Below are positions 35,037 to 45,387 of a stretch of DNA of 64,000 nucleotides, piece after piece (positions within the stretch are counted from its first letter, which is position 1; each line of letters begins with the position of its first letter). The notes under the pieces were generated by a model. It saw only the letters and a list, made by a program, of their open reading frames with translations, ran no database searches and was not told the origin of the DNA. The stretch comes from Arthrobotrys musiformis (Eukaryota > Ascomycota > Orbiliomycetes > Orbiliales > Orbiliaceae), in NCBI GenBank assembly GCA_036971715.1, contig JAVHJL010000006.1, positions 1,240,001 through 1,304,000 on the forward strand. Reading direction: 5' to 3'. The translations under genes and the position numbers were made by a program.

Positions 35037-35606
35037 CACTGTATATGTATGGGTATATATAGAGGGTTACCAGCTAAACTTCAAGTTAGATTCGCCTTTA
35101 GTATTCTTCGTCGAGGGGGCTGGTACGTACCTTGTTATCTTTGTAGGTGAGGTAGGTAGATGCATATGGGAGAGATGATATAATGTGTGCTGGTCCTGTC
35201 GTGTTGCATTTTGAAGGGGTTTCTGTGTGAACCTGGACGGCAGTCTCGGCACTACCTAGACGGTAGTGTAGGTAATTAATATATGGTAATGTTGTGACTT
35301 GTATTTTCCCTCGTCGTCATCCATCGTCGCCACTGCCATCTACATCTCATCGACCTCACCTCCGCCGTCTCAGTTACCCCCATCTCATTCCCGCCTTCGT
35401 CGCTGCCGTCGCCGGCATCGTATCTCCCCTCCATCGCTATCAAAGGGATCCACTACGACTCTCATTCCATTCCCAGGGTTTGGTCGTCTACCTGAACATC
35501 CAATAGAAGAAATCTTCAATCTGTTTTTCATCGACTTCCCGTTACGTAGGTAGCCTGTCGTATCTCTCTAATTGTGAAGTTAACGATAGTAATAGTATTG
35601 TAGACA
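35037..35606. promoter_or_regulatory. Divergent upstream region of helicase and small membrane gene
   Basis: This 570-bp interval separates the helicase start (minus) and the membrane-protein start (plus). It contains the duplicated block at 35141-35241 and, from 35310 to 35440, a C/T-rich stretch typical of fungal core promoters. Confidence 0.5.
35141..35241 (+). repeat. Duplicated upstream block, copy 1
   Basis: About 100 bp that align with 37429-37526. A 21-bp identical core begins TGCTGGTCCTGTCGTGTTGC (35188-35208 here, 37471-37491 there), flanked by TTGTAGGTG on the left and GGTTTCT...AACxTGGAxGGC on the right. Each copy lies some hundreds of bases upstream of a small membrane-protein gene. 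Confidence 0.8.
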
Positions 35607-36349
35607 ATGTTTTATCCGCTTCTACTCGTTGCCATCGCTCTCGCCGTGGCAGTTGCCCTCCTTTCAGGAGGGAGACTGGCGGTTGTAGCTGAGGCTCAGA
35701 GAAAGTTGTCCCCTGATCTGGGCCCAAACCCAACCGCTGTCGATGTTTCAAGACTCAGAGTCCACGGGTGGAAACAGTCCAAACTCATCACCGACCTTTT
35801 TCGCAATCTTTCTCTTCTATCGATTTTTTTCATACCCGTGTACACGACCATGGCTCTAAACCACAACCGCCAAGCGGATATTCCAGAATGGCTTCTACAC
35901 AGATTCACCCATAACACCCTTATCTTCGCCTTCCTTTTTTTCCACGCTCTAGGTATTGTTTTCTCATTTATAATCCTTCATGAAGAGCACATGCTGGAAC
36001 GCTATTTGGTATGTTGGATCACTATTTAGACCTTCGCTTCGTATTTGTATTCACGGTACCTAACGTTTGGTAGCGTACAAAGGACTCCCAGCGACAGGCA
36101 GTCGAACCTGGCCCTTCCCCTTCTACTACGACTTCTATTCCACCTTCACCTGCAGAGCTAGAGACTATTCCCAGCCTCTCTAGTGTTTTTTCTATTTCTG
36201 AGTGGGGTTTAATTGGACTCGCTTTGCTACTGGGACTACCGCTGGTTCTTCTGGCGTACTGCCCCGATACTCCTCCCCGCACCACCTTCGCCGCCGCCAG
36301 TTACGTTACCATTACTTCTACCTCTACTTCTACCATTACTTTGACCTAG
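35607..36349 (+). CDS. Small four-span membrane protein, family member 1
   Basis: Exons 35607-36008 and 36074-36349 give 225 aa. Predicted spans: PLLLVAIALAVAVALL near the N-terminus, LSLLSIFFIPVYTTMAL, TLIFAFLFFHALGIVFSFII, and in exon 2 LIGLALLLGLPLVLLAYC. The intron begins GTATGTT just after the third span (HEEHMLERYL). Exon 2 opens with a Pro/Ser/Thr-rich loop and ends in a TSTSTSTITLT tail. About 150 bases past the stop, a second tail-like segment (ITSTFTATTTSTSMY, stop at 36525-36527) occurs in another frame and resembles the end of the paralog at 37752, so the annotated C-terminus may be alternative. I recognise no known family. Flanks shared with the 37752 gene, and the similar R-x(5)-WK pattern before the second span, suggest common origin. 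Confidence 0.6.
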
Positions 36350-37428
36350 TCCCGAGTCCAAATGCGTCGATATAATTGGCATGGATGGGTGTCGATTTAA
36401 ACCTTCATGGTCGAATCTTAAACTCGACAGCTGATCCGACTCGTGGCCAAATGGCCCTCTCCGTATCTTGACTCCTACAATAACTTCTACCTTTACTGCT
36501 ACAACTACTTCGACTAGCATGTATTAGCAGTGCTTGTAATTCCTCCCTTCTGCTCCCACCTTTTAAAGGTTACCAATACTATCACAACGTTCCGGGGCGC
36601 TTCCCTCACAATTCCTTGTTCGCAGACGTAGCCAAGTGACTTATCTTTTCGTTACCGAAACAACTTGGGCAGTGTATTACCCTTAGAGCCAAGTTTTAAA
36701 GCCGGTTATATTCTCATATGATCTCGCAGATAAATTTAGGCATTGCGCGTCGTATCGATATTCACGGAGAAACGGTAAGATTTGTGAGACTATGAAATTC
36801 TAGTGATGCTGGGAACGAGGCCAGTTAAATTCCATTTCCTAGGTTTCTAGAGAGCATATATATATCGGGTTCACTTTACCGAAGGGATTTACAGATAAAG
36901 TTCGTCCAATATATATATTTAATATGGATGTATAGACCAGGCGCTAGGTGCAGCCAACAAAGATCAGACAAAGGTATCAAGCCTGCAAGGAACGACGTTG
37001 AATTTCAAAAGATGTCGTTCTTTATCCTGTAGTACAAATAAGGGTACCCAGACCGTAAACGCTCATAATGAAAACAGAAGGATCATATGACAAAGTTGCA
37101 AATCATAAATACCTCGAGGCTTCACTCAACTGTGTGGATTCGACAACCTCTGCTTTCGATAACACTAGCACTATAGTGTTAAATCGATCGTCGTCGCACC
37201 CGCTTCAAGGGGAATGGGGGCTGTGTATATCGTTCTCCAGTAGTAACTTCCGACCTGGAGAGGCTCGCACTCTGCATTTTGATTGCAGTATCGTGGTATC
37301 CTTTTAAATCTCCGTGGATCCTTTCGAGGACTATCACGACCGACAACTGATAACCAGAATAGGTTACGGATTTTTCTTAAGTTTGAATAGGGGTATTATT
37401 CATTAAGAAGTACGGTATCTCGTGACCT

Positions 37429-37526
37429 TTGTAGGTGTGATGTAGGGAGATGGAAGAGATGGTATATATATGCTGGTCCTGTCGTGTTGCAATTCGATGG
37501 AGGTTTCTATATAAACATGGATGGCC
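37429..37526 (+). repeat. Duplicated upstream block, copy 2
   Basis: Partner of 35141-35241, with the same 21-bp core at 37471-37491. It lies about 230-320 bp upstream of the ATG at 37752, while copy 1 lies about 370-470 bp upstream of 35607. Order and orientation relative to the gene are conserved, as expected for a duplicated gene-plus-promoter unit. Confidence 0.8.
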
Positions 37527-37572
37527 GGCTTATGAGGCGGGATATGGAGAATTCAAGGTTGGAGCAGGACGG

Positions 37573-37608
37573 GGGACAAGAAGAGGGACAAGAAGAGGGA
37601 CAAGAAGA
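37573..37608 (+). repeat. 12-bp tandem repeat
   Basis: Three perfect units of GGGACAAGAAGA, then a partial purine-rich unit (GGGAGAGG). It lies in the upstream region of the 37752 gene. Confidence 0.9.
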
Positions 37609-37751
37609 GGGAGAGGGGAAGGGCCTCGAAGGGACCAGTTAACTCGGGCTACAATTCGTAAATAGGCCAATATGTCGACTGCTGGCGATCATCTAACCTT
37701 AAACGTCCCAGCTACCTCTGATACAAGAGCGTAACTAAGTTAACTCCAACC

Positions 37752-38537
37752 ATGTTGCTTTTACACGCGGCAGTCATCGTGTGCCTCTCCGTTCTTCTCC
37801 TCACAATTTCCATTATTTTCGCCACCGAAACATTTGTGAAGTTGACAGATAGATATATTCAACGTAAGGCTGAGCCGGATCGAGAACTATCCGATATTGA
37901 AATATCGGAACGACGTCTATATACCTGGAAGGTGATGTCAGAGATCATTGAGGCCGCTAAACAGATCTGCACGATTGCTTTTGCCTTTTACAGGTACAAT
38001 CCACTAAATATCGGAAACCCGTCTAAGCCCTGCATATGTGAATACGGAACGTCCCTCCCCCCCACTAAGCCCAAACCAGACGCCAGTTTCAGATACTGGC
38101 AACATCTTCCAAAGCGGCCCCGGGACGCCAACCATACAACCAGAAAATGACACGAGCTGGTCCTGGGCCAGCGGCGTGACTATAATCTTCTCCCTTCCAA
38201 TTATTACTCTTTGGGTCCTACACCTGCTAGTGAAGCTACAGATTTGTAAAGAAGAACATAATTCGCAGGAACTGGTATGTTAGATAATACCTGAGCCTTT
38301 AAATTCGTGAGAACTTTAGGTAAATATTTATGTCGTTCATGTTCATGCATGCTGACTCGTAATCGCAAGGCCCGTACTAAAAACGCCAAGCCTCCATCCC
38401 CCGATCCATTTCTCCAAAATGAACCGAATGGAACCGAATATTCTGTTTCTCTCACATCAGCCTATAGTTCTCCTCCCTCTCCCCATCTCCCCCCTTCTTC
38501 AGCTGCAAGCTTCATTACTGCTAGCAGCATGATTTAG
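37752..38537 (+). CDS. Small membrane protein, family member 2
   Basis: Proposed exons 37752-37993, 38070-38274 and 38370-38537 give 204 aa. Span 1 is LLLHAAVIVCLSVLLLTISI. A charged segment with ERRLYTWKVMSEIIEAA leads to a weakly hydrophobic second span (ICTIAFAFY). A Pro/Ser/Thr loop follows (PGTPTIQPENDTSWSW), then a strong span VTIIFSLPIITLWVLHLLV. The last intron begins GTATGTT, like the intron of member 1, has CTGAC near its acceptor and again separates a membrane span from a Pro/Ser-rich tail (ARTKNAKPPSPDP ... TASSMI). Frame continuity across all three exons supports the model, although the first intron's acceptor (38069) is less certain. The 3' end (38521-38557) resembles 36512-36545 after member 1. 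Function unknown. Confidence 0.5.
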
Positions 38538-40360
38538 CAGCGTTTTGTGTCATCCTCCCCAATCAGCCCTACCGAGCGATATACGCAAGAGCCAATATTG
38601 GCGAACACGATGCGTCTCTTGCTAGATGGTTTGAACCTGATGGGCACAAATGGTATAGATGTTTTTGGGAAACTTGAACCCACTGTGTCGTTTTAAAACA
38701 ATAGTCGACGCCTAATCATTCTGGCATAGACCTTCGAGGTTCAAATTGCGAGACTAGACTTTGATCTTGTTGTAGGGTTTGATTCATTCATTCGTAAAGA
38801 CATTGCATGGAATCTTTGCCTCTTGTAGAGAATGGCTACAAAATCACACCCACACATTAGCCATGGTGCAAGCAAGTGAAAGCATAGATTCATGTAACCA
38901 AGTTTCATACCATTGAAGGATGTGAAGCATTGTCAAAAGCGAAGACTTATGATCCAGCGACCACCGAATAACGTCCAAGGTCTTCTTTTCTTTAATAATC
39001 TATTTACTCCGATCAAACACTGACATCTCTCCATCAGGTCGCACAAAGTCGACATGTTTCTCCAAATACGAGTATATATATGTGGCGACGAATCTAGGGA
39101 GCGTGGCGGAAATGTGTTCCAACAAAATGAGAGCTCGTCTATTCTCCGTGTCAGTCTGTCGGCCTAGGACGTAGAGTTGCATTTGTTACAGAATAATTGG
39201 CGTTTCTTTATAAATCTAAGCTCGAACATATGAAATAGCCTTCACAGAATCCGGATATCCGGGGCCGCGGGGTTTCTGCGATACCTAGCGCTTCCATACC
39301 GTAACAACGGTTGAAACCACGATTTTTGCAAGACTGATTGATGAAATTAGTCGACATATATAGAGTACTAAATCATATATATACCGGGCGCTCGACATCT
39401 GTGTAAAGTGTGCTCCCTTGTTCCAATCTAGTGTAATATTGTGAAAGATAGACCTGTAGAAGAGCTAGAGCCTGGTCTTTTGCACGGTTGTACAGGCGGT
39501 GATCAATATATGCTAGCATTCATGCCAACAAATTGCAAAGCCTTTGAATAGTGGTGGTTGGCCTCGGTCCTGAATGCTTCCCCCACGTGTCGGTGTGTCG
39601 ATTGATATACGGCCCAGTCAACCTTGCGTTGCATTGCACAGGTACGCGTATATAGCTGCTGAATCGCTCCTGAAAATCCGAATCTAAATACCACTAGGAT
39701 TTGCTGATAGTCTATACGTAGCTATATGTGTTAATGAGGTAGTCTCCGGAGCTCCATTAGTGGGGTATGCATATGCCGCTTCGGAATGTATTTCTTTTGC
39801 AAGCAAAACGAGGAGCGAACTCACGAATTCGACACAGCATCATATGCCTGTCAGGGAATATATTCGAATACCGGAGGTGAAATCGAGTGTTTTGTGGGAT
39901 GGTATATCCGCCTTAAATCGGTTCTTGAAGGAATTTAATTTGGACGCCCCAGATGCTTTATAAAACGCCTTAATTTCTAAAAGCGGTCACAAAACGCACC
40001 AAAACTGCTACAGTAGATATTATATATGCGCATATGCTAGAACTCAGAATTGTTGTAGATTATAGAGTCATCTGTACCTCATCTCGAATCCAGACCCTGG
40101 GGATCTGTACGTATACTGGATATAGCTACCAAAGAATTCCACATTCATACGAATTCATGCGCCCACCTTGAGTACACAGAAATTAGATCCTCCACCTTTA
40201 CTAATTTAACTATATTAACGCCTCAGTACCTAGGGCCTTGGTACGTCTCGCTCTAGGAAATAGCCCTGAACGTTATGCATCTGCATATATAGATACGTTA
40301 TATTATAATTCATTTTCGTTTTCGTTTTCTTTCTTGTCCTTGCATTGTTCTCGTTCCAAT

Positions 40361-40388
40361 TCACGTGCGCGCGCGTATACGCACGTGA
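40361..40388. promoter_or_regulatory. Inverted pair of CACGTG (E-box) sites
   Basis: TCACGTGCG at 40361-40369 and its exact reverse complement CGCACGTGA at 40380-40388 are separated by a 10-bp alternating purine/pyrimidine spacer (CGCGCGTATA). CACGTG is the binding site of bHLH regulators such as Cbf1 and Pho4. No certain gene is adjacent, so the regulatory role is inference. Confidence 0.4.
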
Positions 40389-41133
40389 GTGAAAACCTCA
40401 CGTCGACCGATTTTGATTGACGTCAAAATTTGTCTCACACGAGATATGAGGCGTGATCATAACTACTACGGCGCCGCGCGAACTCGCAGGCAACCGACGT
40501 ACAATCAATCCCTGCGAACACAAATTGCCGAATCGAGCCTAGAACGTAGACCGTTCGCACGAACATAGTGCTTATATAGAGAAGGGAAAATATGATCAAG
40601 TGTTGCATTTTGCTCTACATCTATAGATCGATAGGTATACCGGTAGTCGATCGCAGTCTCGACGATAGAACAGCCTCCTCGCTCGAGACCCTTCTCGAAT
40701 CCCCGTGTTGGCATATACGCACCAGATTCGCGAAGTCGACGTCGGGAAGATACAGTTTTTGGTTCCAGAACTGGATAAGGTAAACAATAGCTAGATAGAA
40801 AAATTCTACCTCCGTTTGGAGATCAATATTGCAATTTGCGCTAGATTCGATCATTATAGTGACTGAGCACTTTTAACTACAGTACTAACGTTACAGGATG
40901 ACCGAATTATATCGCTGATGCGAACAAACCAGCCATGGCTCTCCCTGTGACCAACAAAAGACGCCTAGACTTTAGCGGACCGTGCGATTAATTTGACCCG
41001 TAGTAATGACCATCTATTTTCCAAGCTTCGTATAATCAAACCTGTTAAGCCTGTTAATTACTCAGTCTAGGTACGAGATCGAGACCAGTCGACTACCCGA
41101 GTGGCTACGTTCCTCGGATTGTTGTCATACCAA

Positions 41134-41175
41134 TACAACCCCGGGTGGGCTGGCCAGCGCTGGGTACGAGACAAG
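41134..41175 (-). repeat. Inverted-repeat element, copy C (partial)
   Basis: Reverse orientation of the family core: TACAACCCCGGGTGGGCTGG, then an extra CCAGCG, then CTGGGTACGAGACAAGT. The outer end matches copies A and E (TACAACCCCGGG). The opposite end is not recognisable. Confidence 0.5.
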
Positions 41176-42031
41176 TTATTACTGTCGTTGATTCACATAC
41201 ATATATGCATATAAGATTGGCCTGCAGTCTTACTATCCACGTAATTCTCTCGTCTTTCAGAGGGCAAAAGTATGTTCTTACTAGGTATATACTATATATT
41301 ATGGGGACCCCGGAACGTATGGCGTTATAGAAATTCCGCGCTCGTTCCTTCCCCTTCAACTCATAGTTATACGCTGTATATATATAGTATGCCTTTCCTT
41401 TGTAAATTTAGCCAATAGCTAGCCCAGTGTAAAATTAGGTAAATTAGGGCCAGGGATTTCCCAAATTTTTGTACGAGACATATCAGAGACCAACGGGCGA
41501 TCTCTGTCTGTCTACGTACCTATATAAAGCGCCCCCGGTCCCGGCCCCCACCAGTTAATTCCCCTCCGCCCACCGATTTTCCCCTCCTACCGCAATTTAA
41601 AGCGCCCGCTAAATATTTTGAGGCAAATTTACACAAGGTACACCAGCCAAGCATACGGCTGAAGAATTTTACGCTAATAACATTCTAATAGTGACTTGGG
41701 CGCCCATGGCCAGTTCTGCACCCAATTAAATTAGATACTTATTTACCCAAGCTAGTATCTAGTAGGTACCTTAGGAATATATCAATATCGATACATCGGT
41801 ATCGTTGCCGCACAATTAATTGTATAAAATCTATTTCTGAAAGTCCAGACTGGGTAAGTAGCGTCCCGTGCATGCCGCGTGCATACATTAATTATAGTTT
41901 CTTAAGTTCTCCCCCTCTTCTGCCCCCAATATATTAATATTTACAAACATGGGCAACCACCGGTACCATTTACTTACCTAGGTACTTACTTAAGTAGTTA
42001 ACTTGAGTAGACAGTAGTTGAGGATTCCAAT

Positions 42032-42940
42032 ATGGTTAGGATATTGCTGCCACCCACCGGAACCGGTACCAGTCTTGCGAGGAATCCACTTCTGCCCGCT
42101 GCAACAGGCACCAATGTCGCCATCTTCGGCAATGGCGCGCTCCTAATTCTCTGGTCAGCAAGATCAACGCTTGGAGAATACTTTAATCACGGTCTTGATG
42201 CCCAAAGAGCATCGCACGCCAGGATTATCACCCGGAAAAGGGTCATCGCAACCGCTGCGTATCTCCGTAACTTCCTTATTCTGGCTCTTAGCACTTATTG
42301 CCTGGCAAAAGCAGCCGACGGGGTTGAACTCTACAATTCGAACGACGAGTTCTTCGCCACCGCCCGACCATCGTGTCTAATTGATCATTCGAATCAACCG
42401 ACCTGCTTTGCGGCAGGGTTTTCTCCCGCTGAACTAGCAGAGCGTGACCCTTTGCATCCCTTTAAATGGTTGTGGAGAAGCGGTTTTGCCATCGCTTTTT
42501 CCTTCTTAGTCATCTCCCTCCACCTTCTATGTATTTATTTGCGGTGGCACATCGGTCAAGATCAAGAGCTGGAGGTGAGCCGTTGTCCCGTACCCAGACC
42601 TAGGAGGGTGAACCGTCAGAAACCGGTATGTCGGGTTAACTTGCTCCTCAATCCCCCAATCGAATAATGCGCATAGCGCTATAGCTAGTTGTACAGTTCA
42701 TGCTAACGATATTTGCTCAAGCCTCAGAGTAGCACCGCCGCAGCCGGCTACCCCCCTCGGCATGCCTCCTACTCCTGTCCTGCTCCAGTTGCTATTCATC
42801 CTGCCCCTCTCCAGGAACCTCTTGATGGATTGTTCAACTCGCGTGCCATATACACAATACTACTACTGCTACTCCTGCTGCTGTTGCTGCTACTGCTGCT
42901 GCTGCTAATTCTACTCTTTTGGATATTTTTGCTACCATAG
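42032..42940 (+). CDS. Small four-span membrane protein with poly-Leu end
   Basis: Exons 42032-42574 and 42722-42940 give 253 aa. The intron (GTGAGC donor, GCTAACG branch, AG at 42721) joins QDQELE to PQSSTAAAGYPP. Likely spans: a weak one around VAIFGNGALLILW, RNFLILALSTYCLAKAA, GFAIAFSFLVISLHLLCIYL, and the C-terminal segment with 16 consecutive Leu followed by ILLFWIFLLP. The lumenal or outer loop between spans two and three has paired Cys (PSCLIDHSNQPTCF). Layout matches the two genes at 35607 and 37752: three spans, an intron after the charged end of span three, a Pro/Ala-rich loop and a last span. Direct sequence similarity is not obvious. The poly-Leu run is encoded by mixed CTG/CTA/CTC/TTG codons, so it is not a pure triplet expansion. 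No family recognised. Confidence 0.55.
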
Positions 42941-43760
42941 TCATATAGAGTCTTACGAATGTAAGCAACATATTAGTAGTATTCCACCCTGGTGGTCTGG
43001 GTACGGGCCAAGTAGTATTCGAATATTCATGTATCTACAATAAATTTTTAAAAAAAGCTCTATTATTGTGGAACTTACATCCTCTTCAGGATGGGAAGGG
43101 AGGAATAGTCAAGAATACTGGTATACTGATCGATTGCAAAACGTTTAAAGCCCCGTGAGGCTCCCTATACATAAGCCTAGCTACGCATATATACAGCATA
43201 TATACATCATATGTGCTAGTATACTCTCTACAGCCCGTATCTTTGCTCCTGTGCTCCATATATACCTAGTAGTTGCCTTGTAGTTCTCCCCTAGGGCCCT
43301 CTAGAAAATTGGAGACATCAACCTGGCGCGTTTGCCAGGGAAAGGATTCCACCATCTTGTCTCAAATAGCTCAGTGTACCAATCCCGCCAATGCAAAGAG
43401 CGCAGCATACCGGTACAAATTGATGATCAATACTTGATCGGGATCGGTGCAACTCCTATTATTAGCCCACGTGAAGCCCTACCTCATACTTGCGGTGTAT
43501 AGCGGTATATCTATTTGATTTGGATCTACTACTAGACCTAGGGTTATCCTAATACCAGAGCTAGAGGATGCCTCCCTGCCTACTTCGATCATCAAAACAT
43601 TACAAACCGGACCCAACTAGACTTAGACCTCCACACGAACAACACCCATTACCCAGTCAATACTTGACGCACGTGGGATCAAATACCGATACTTTACAGC
43701 CCCATTTCAGTTCCCTACCGCTAGAATAACAATTTATACAACTTTAAATTTTACGAATTA
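42941..43760. other. AT-rich spacer
   Basis: About 820 bases with TATA-type runs near 43190-43265 and no supported gene. Confidence 0.5.
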
Positions 43761-44471
43761 ATGATGGCCAACGCCCAGATCAAGCCGGAACGCCATCTCG
43801 TACCCAGGCCGGAAGTGAAGACCTTTGTATTGCGCATGACACATACAGTTGGCTGGAACTTCTTTTCTCCATTCAGGCCTCGCTTTGGTAGCGACAACAA
43901 ATATTGCCATTATGGTACAGGGGAATATACCGTACAATATGCAGACCCGACTGTCGATCCTACCAGGTCCGTTTTCAAGTCTTGGGGTCACCACAGACCC
44001 CTATTGTTTAAGTACGTCGCGGCATTTTACAACCCAGTCACTGAAGACCTCATAAAACCCGATGAAATAGACCAAATTCCGTCGATGGTTTTAGGGAGCC
44101 GCCGGGTTAACTGTCAGAATTCGAGGTACACCGCCGGCATTACTGTTACGTTCCCGGATAACCAGTATAGATATAGATGGTGTCCTGTATATCGGGAGTC
44201 GCAGGGTACACTCGATTTCATACTGTCTTGGAGTCACATTGAGACCGTAATGCATTTCGTTGAGTGGGCTATTCGGTCGCAATGCGAGCTGCACCCGGTA
44301 CTTTGGATTGAGCATATCGAGCAGGGGTATCTTTTGTTGACGCCCAGTAGTATCATCTCATTCAAGATCAAATCGATGCTCAACAGTATATACCAGACGT
44401 TGGAGTATCTAGTACTCAAACTTTGGTTACATGTATTGGTCTCATATGTTATGAACAAGTATGTTTTATAA
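43761..44471 (+). CDS. Hypothetical protein of 236 aa
   Basis: A single uninterrupted frame starting with two ATGs (43761 and 43764). The composition is protein-like: many Tyr, Trp, His and five Cys (YCHYGTGEYTVQY, RRVNCQNSRYTAGITVTFPD, YRYRWCPVYRESQG). The last 50 residues are hydrophobic (IISFKIKSMLNSIYQTLEYL, then LKLWLHVLVSYVMNKYVL) and may hold a membrane anchor. No signal peptide and no family I recognise. The overlapping frames on the other strand are shorter. It sits between MITE-like repeats in AT-rich DNA, so it could be a young or decaying gene. Confidence 0.45.
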   Translation: MMANAQIKPERHLVPRPEVKTFVLRMTHTVGWNFFSPFRPRFGSDNKYCHYGTGEYTVQYADPTVDPTRSVFKSWGHHRPLLFKYVAAFYNPVTEDLIKPDEIDQIPSMVLGSRRVNCQNSRYTAGITVTFPDNQYRYRWCPVYRESQGTLDFILSWSHIETVMHFVEWAIRSQCELHPVLWIEHIEQGYLLLTPSSIISFKIKSMLNSIYQTLEYLVLKLWLHVLVSYVMNKYVL

Positions 44472-45387
44472 TATTGTGGTTCGAGGACACGGAACCCTGC
44501 AGGTCTATAGATCTATTGCATGTATCCCTCTATGCAATAATGTACCCGAACTTTTATAATATATCGATCAGAGGCGTCTAGACACTTATTAATTATTGAC
44601 TTAAGGTGGGTACCAGGTGGGCTGGGTATACCGGTACGAGACAAGCTAACCACTTCAGCCCCAAAACATTTTCATGTATCTTATTTAGTTGTCTGGTACC
44701 CAGCCCACCTGCTTATTTAGCTATTTCAAAATGCTCTTCGTGGATGTAGTACCCCACTAACTCGAATATATCGATCGAATCTAATTAACGTTAAACAAGT
44801 CTGAAAAGTTGACCCATCCACGCTACGTCGGGCCACTCGACTTCGAATTCCGGACCCTGTGGTCGGCCACCGACTTTTCTACTTCCCCTCCACCTCTCCC
44901 CTCCATATATTAACTACTTAAGCAATTTGGTCAGTCTATGAGTATTTCAATGTTTTCTCCCTTGTTTGTTTTTCTTCTTAATTTTTAATTTTAATTTAAT
45001 TCATTTTATTTTTTGTCAAGACGTCGAGTCCCAGCACCGGTTCCAGCCTTGCCCACAAAAGTGTTGGAGCCTCCCCAAAATACCACGCTCAACCGTGTTG
45101 CTCCCCTCCTTCGCGGCCTTCTCGCCTCCAGCCGCATGCATGACCGAACATTCCAATCAGGTTTTTAGATCGACTAGTTGATCGGTGGCCATTTCTCAGC
45201 CCTCCCCAGGCAGATAACAATATAAATACGGTGTGGTGCCGTGGAAGGCGGATCCTGTAGACGTACCGTCCACTGCAGTCGACAGTTTCATCAGTCTCAC
45301 ACCATATCGTCCAAGGCACTCTCGCAAATTTATTCAAGCTTATAGGCGTCAAAGGTACCAGTTTACCAAACGTATCAAACGATAAAA
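44472..45387. other. Spacer with a MITE-like repeat and DUF4419 promoter
   Basis: Includes repeat copy D (44615-44710), a T-rich tract at 44960-45015 and the upstream region of the DUF4419 gene. A short frame at 44966-45181 does not look coding. Confidence 0.5.
44615..44710. repeat. Inverted-repeat element (MITE-like), copy D
   Basis: The left arm from 44615 (AGGTGGGCTGGGTA, a 10-bp insertion, AGACAAGCTAA) is the inverse of the right arm ending at 44710 (TTAGTTGTCTGGTACCCAGC then CCACCT). The loop contains CATTTTCATG, as in copy A. Length 96 bp; it can fold into a hairpin. Confidence 0.65.

Larger units (their letters stand above)
36350..37751. other. Spacer between the two paralogous membrane genes
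   Basis: Contains the second tail-like segment of the upstream gene (ending at 36527), AT-rich DNA with TATATA runs near 36860-36920, the second copy of the duplicated upstream block (37429-37526) and a 12-bp tandem repeat (37573-37608). A small frame at 37068-37307 has no recognisable features. Confidence 0.5.
38538..42031. other. AT-rich, repeat-bearing gene desert of 3.5 kb
   Basis: Many TATATA stretches and small frames. Minus-strand frames at 39000-39182 (60 codons, LEHISATLPRFVATYIYSYL), 39503-39694 (63 codons) and 40621-40854 (77 codons, YLIQFWNQKLYLPDVDFANL), plus a plus-strand frame at 39760-39963 (67 codons, YIRIPEVKSSVLWDGISALN), look somewhat protein-like. They may be remnants of decayed genes, but none can be extended by clear splice sites. 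A CACGTG palindrome (40361) and one repeat copy (41134) are listed separately. Confidence 0.45.
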
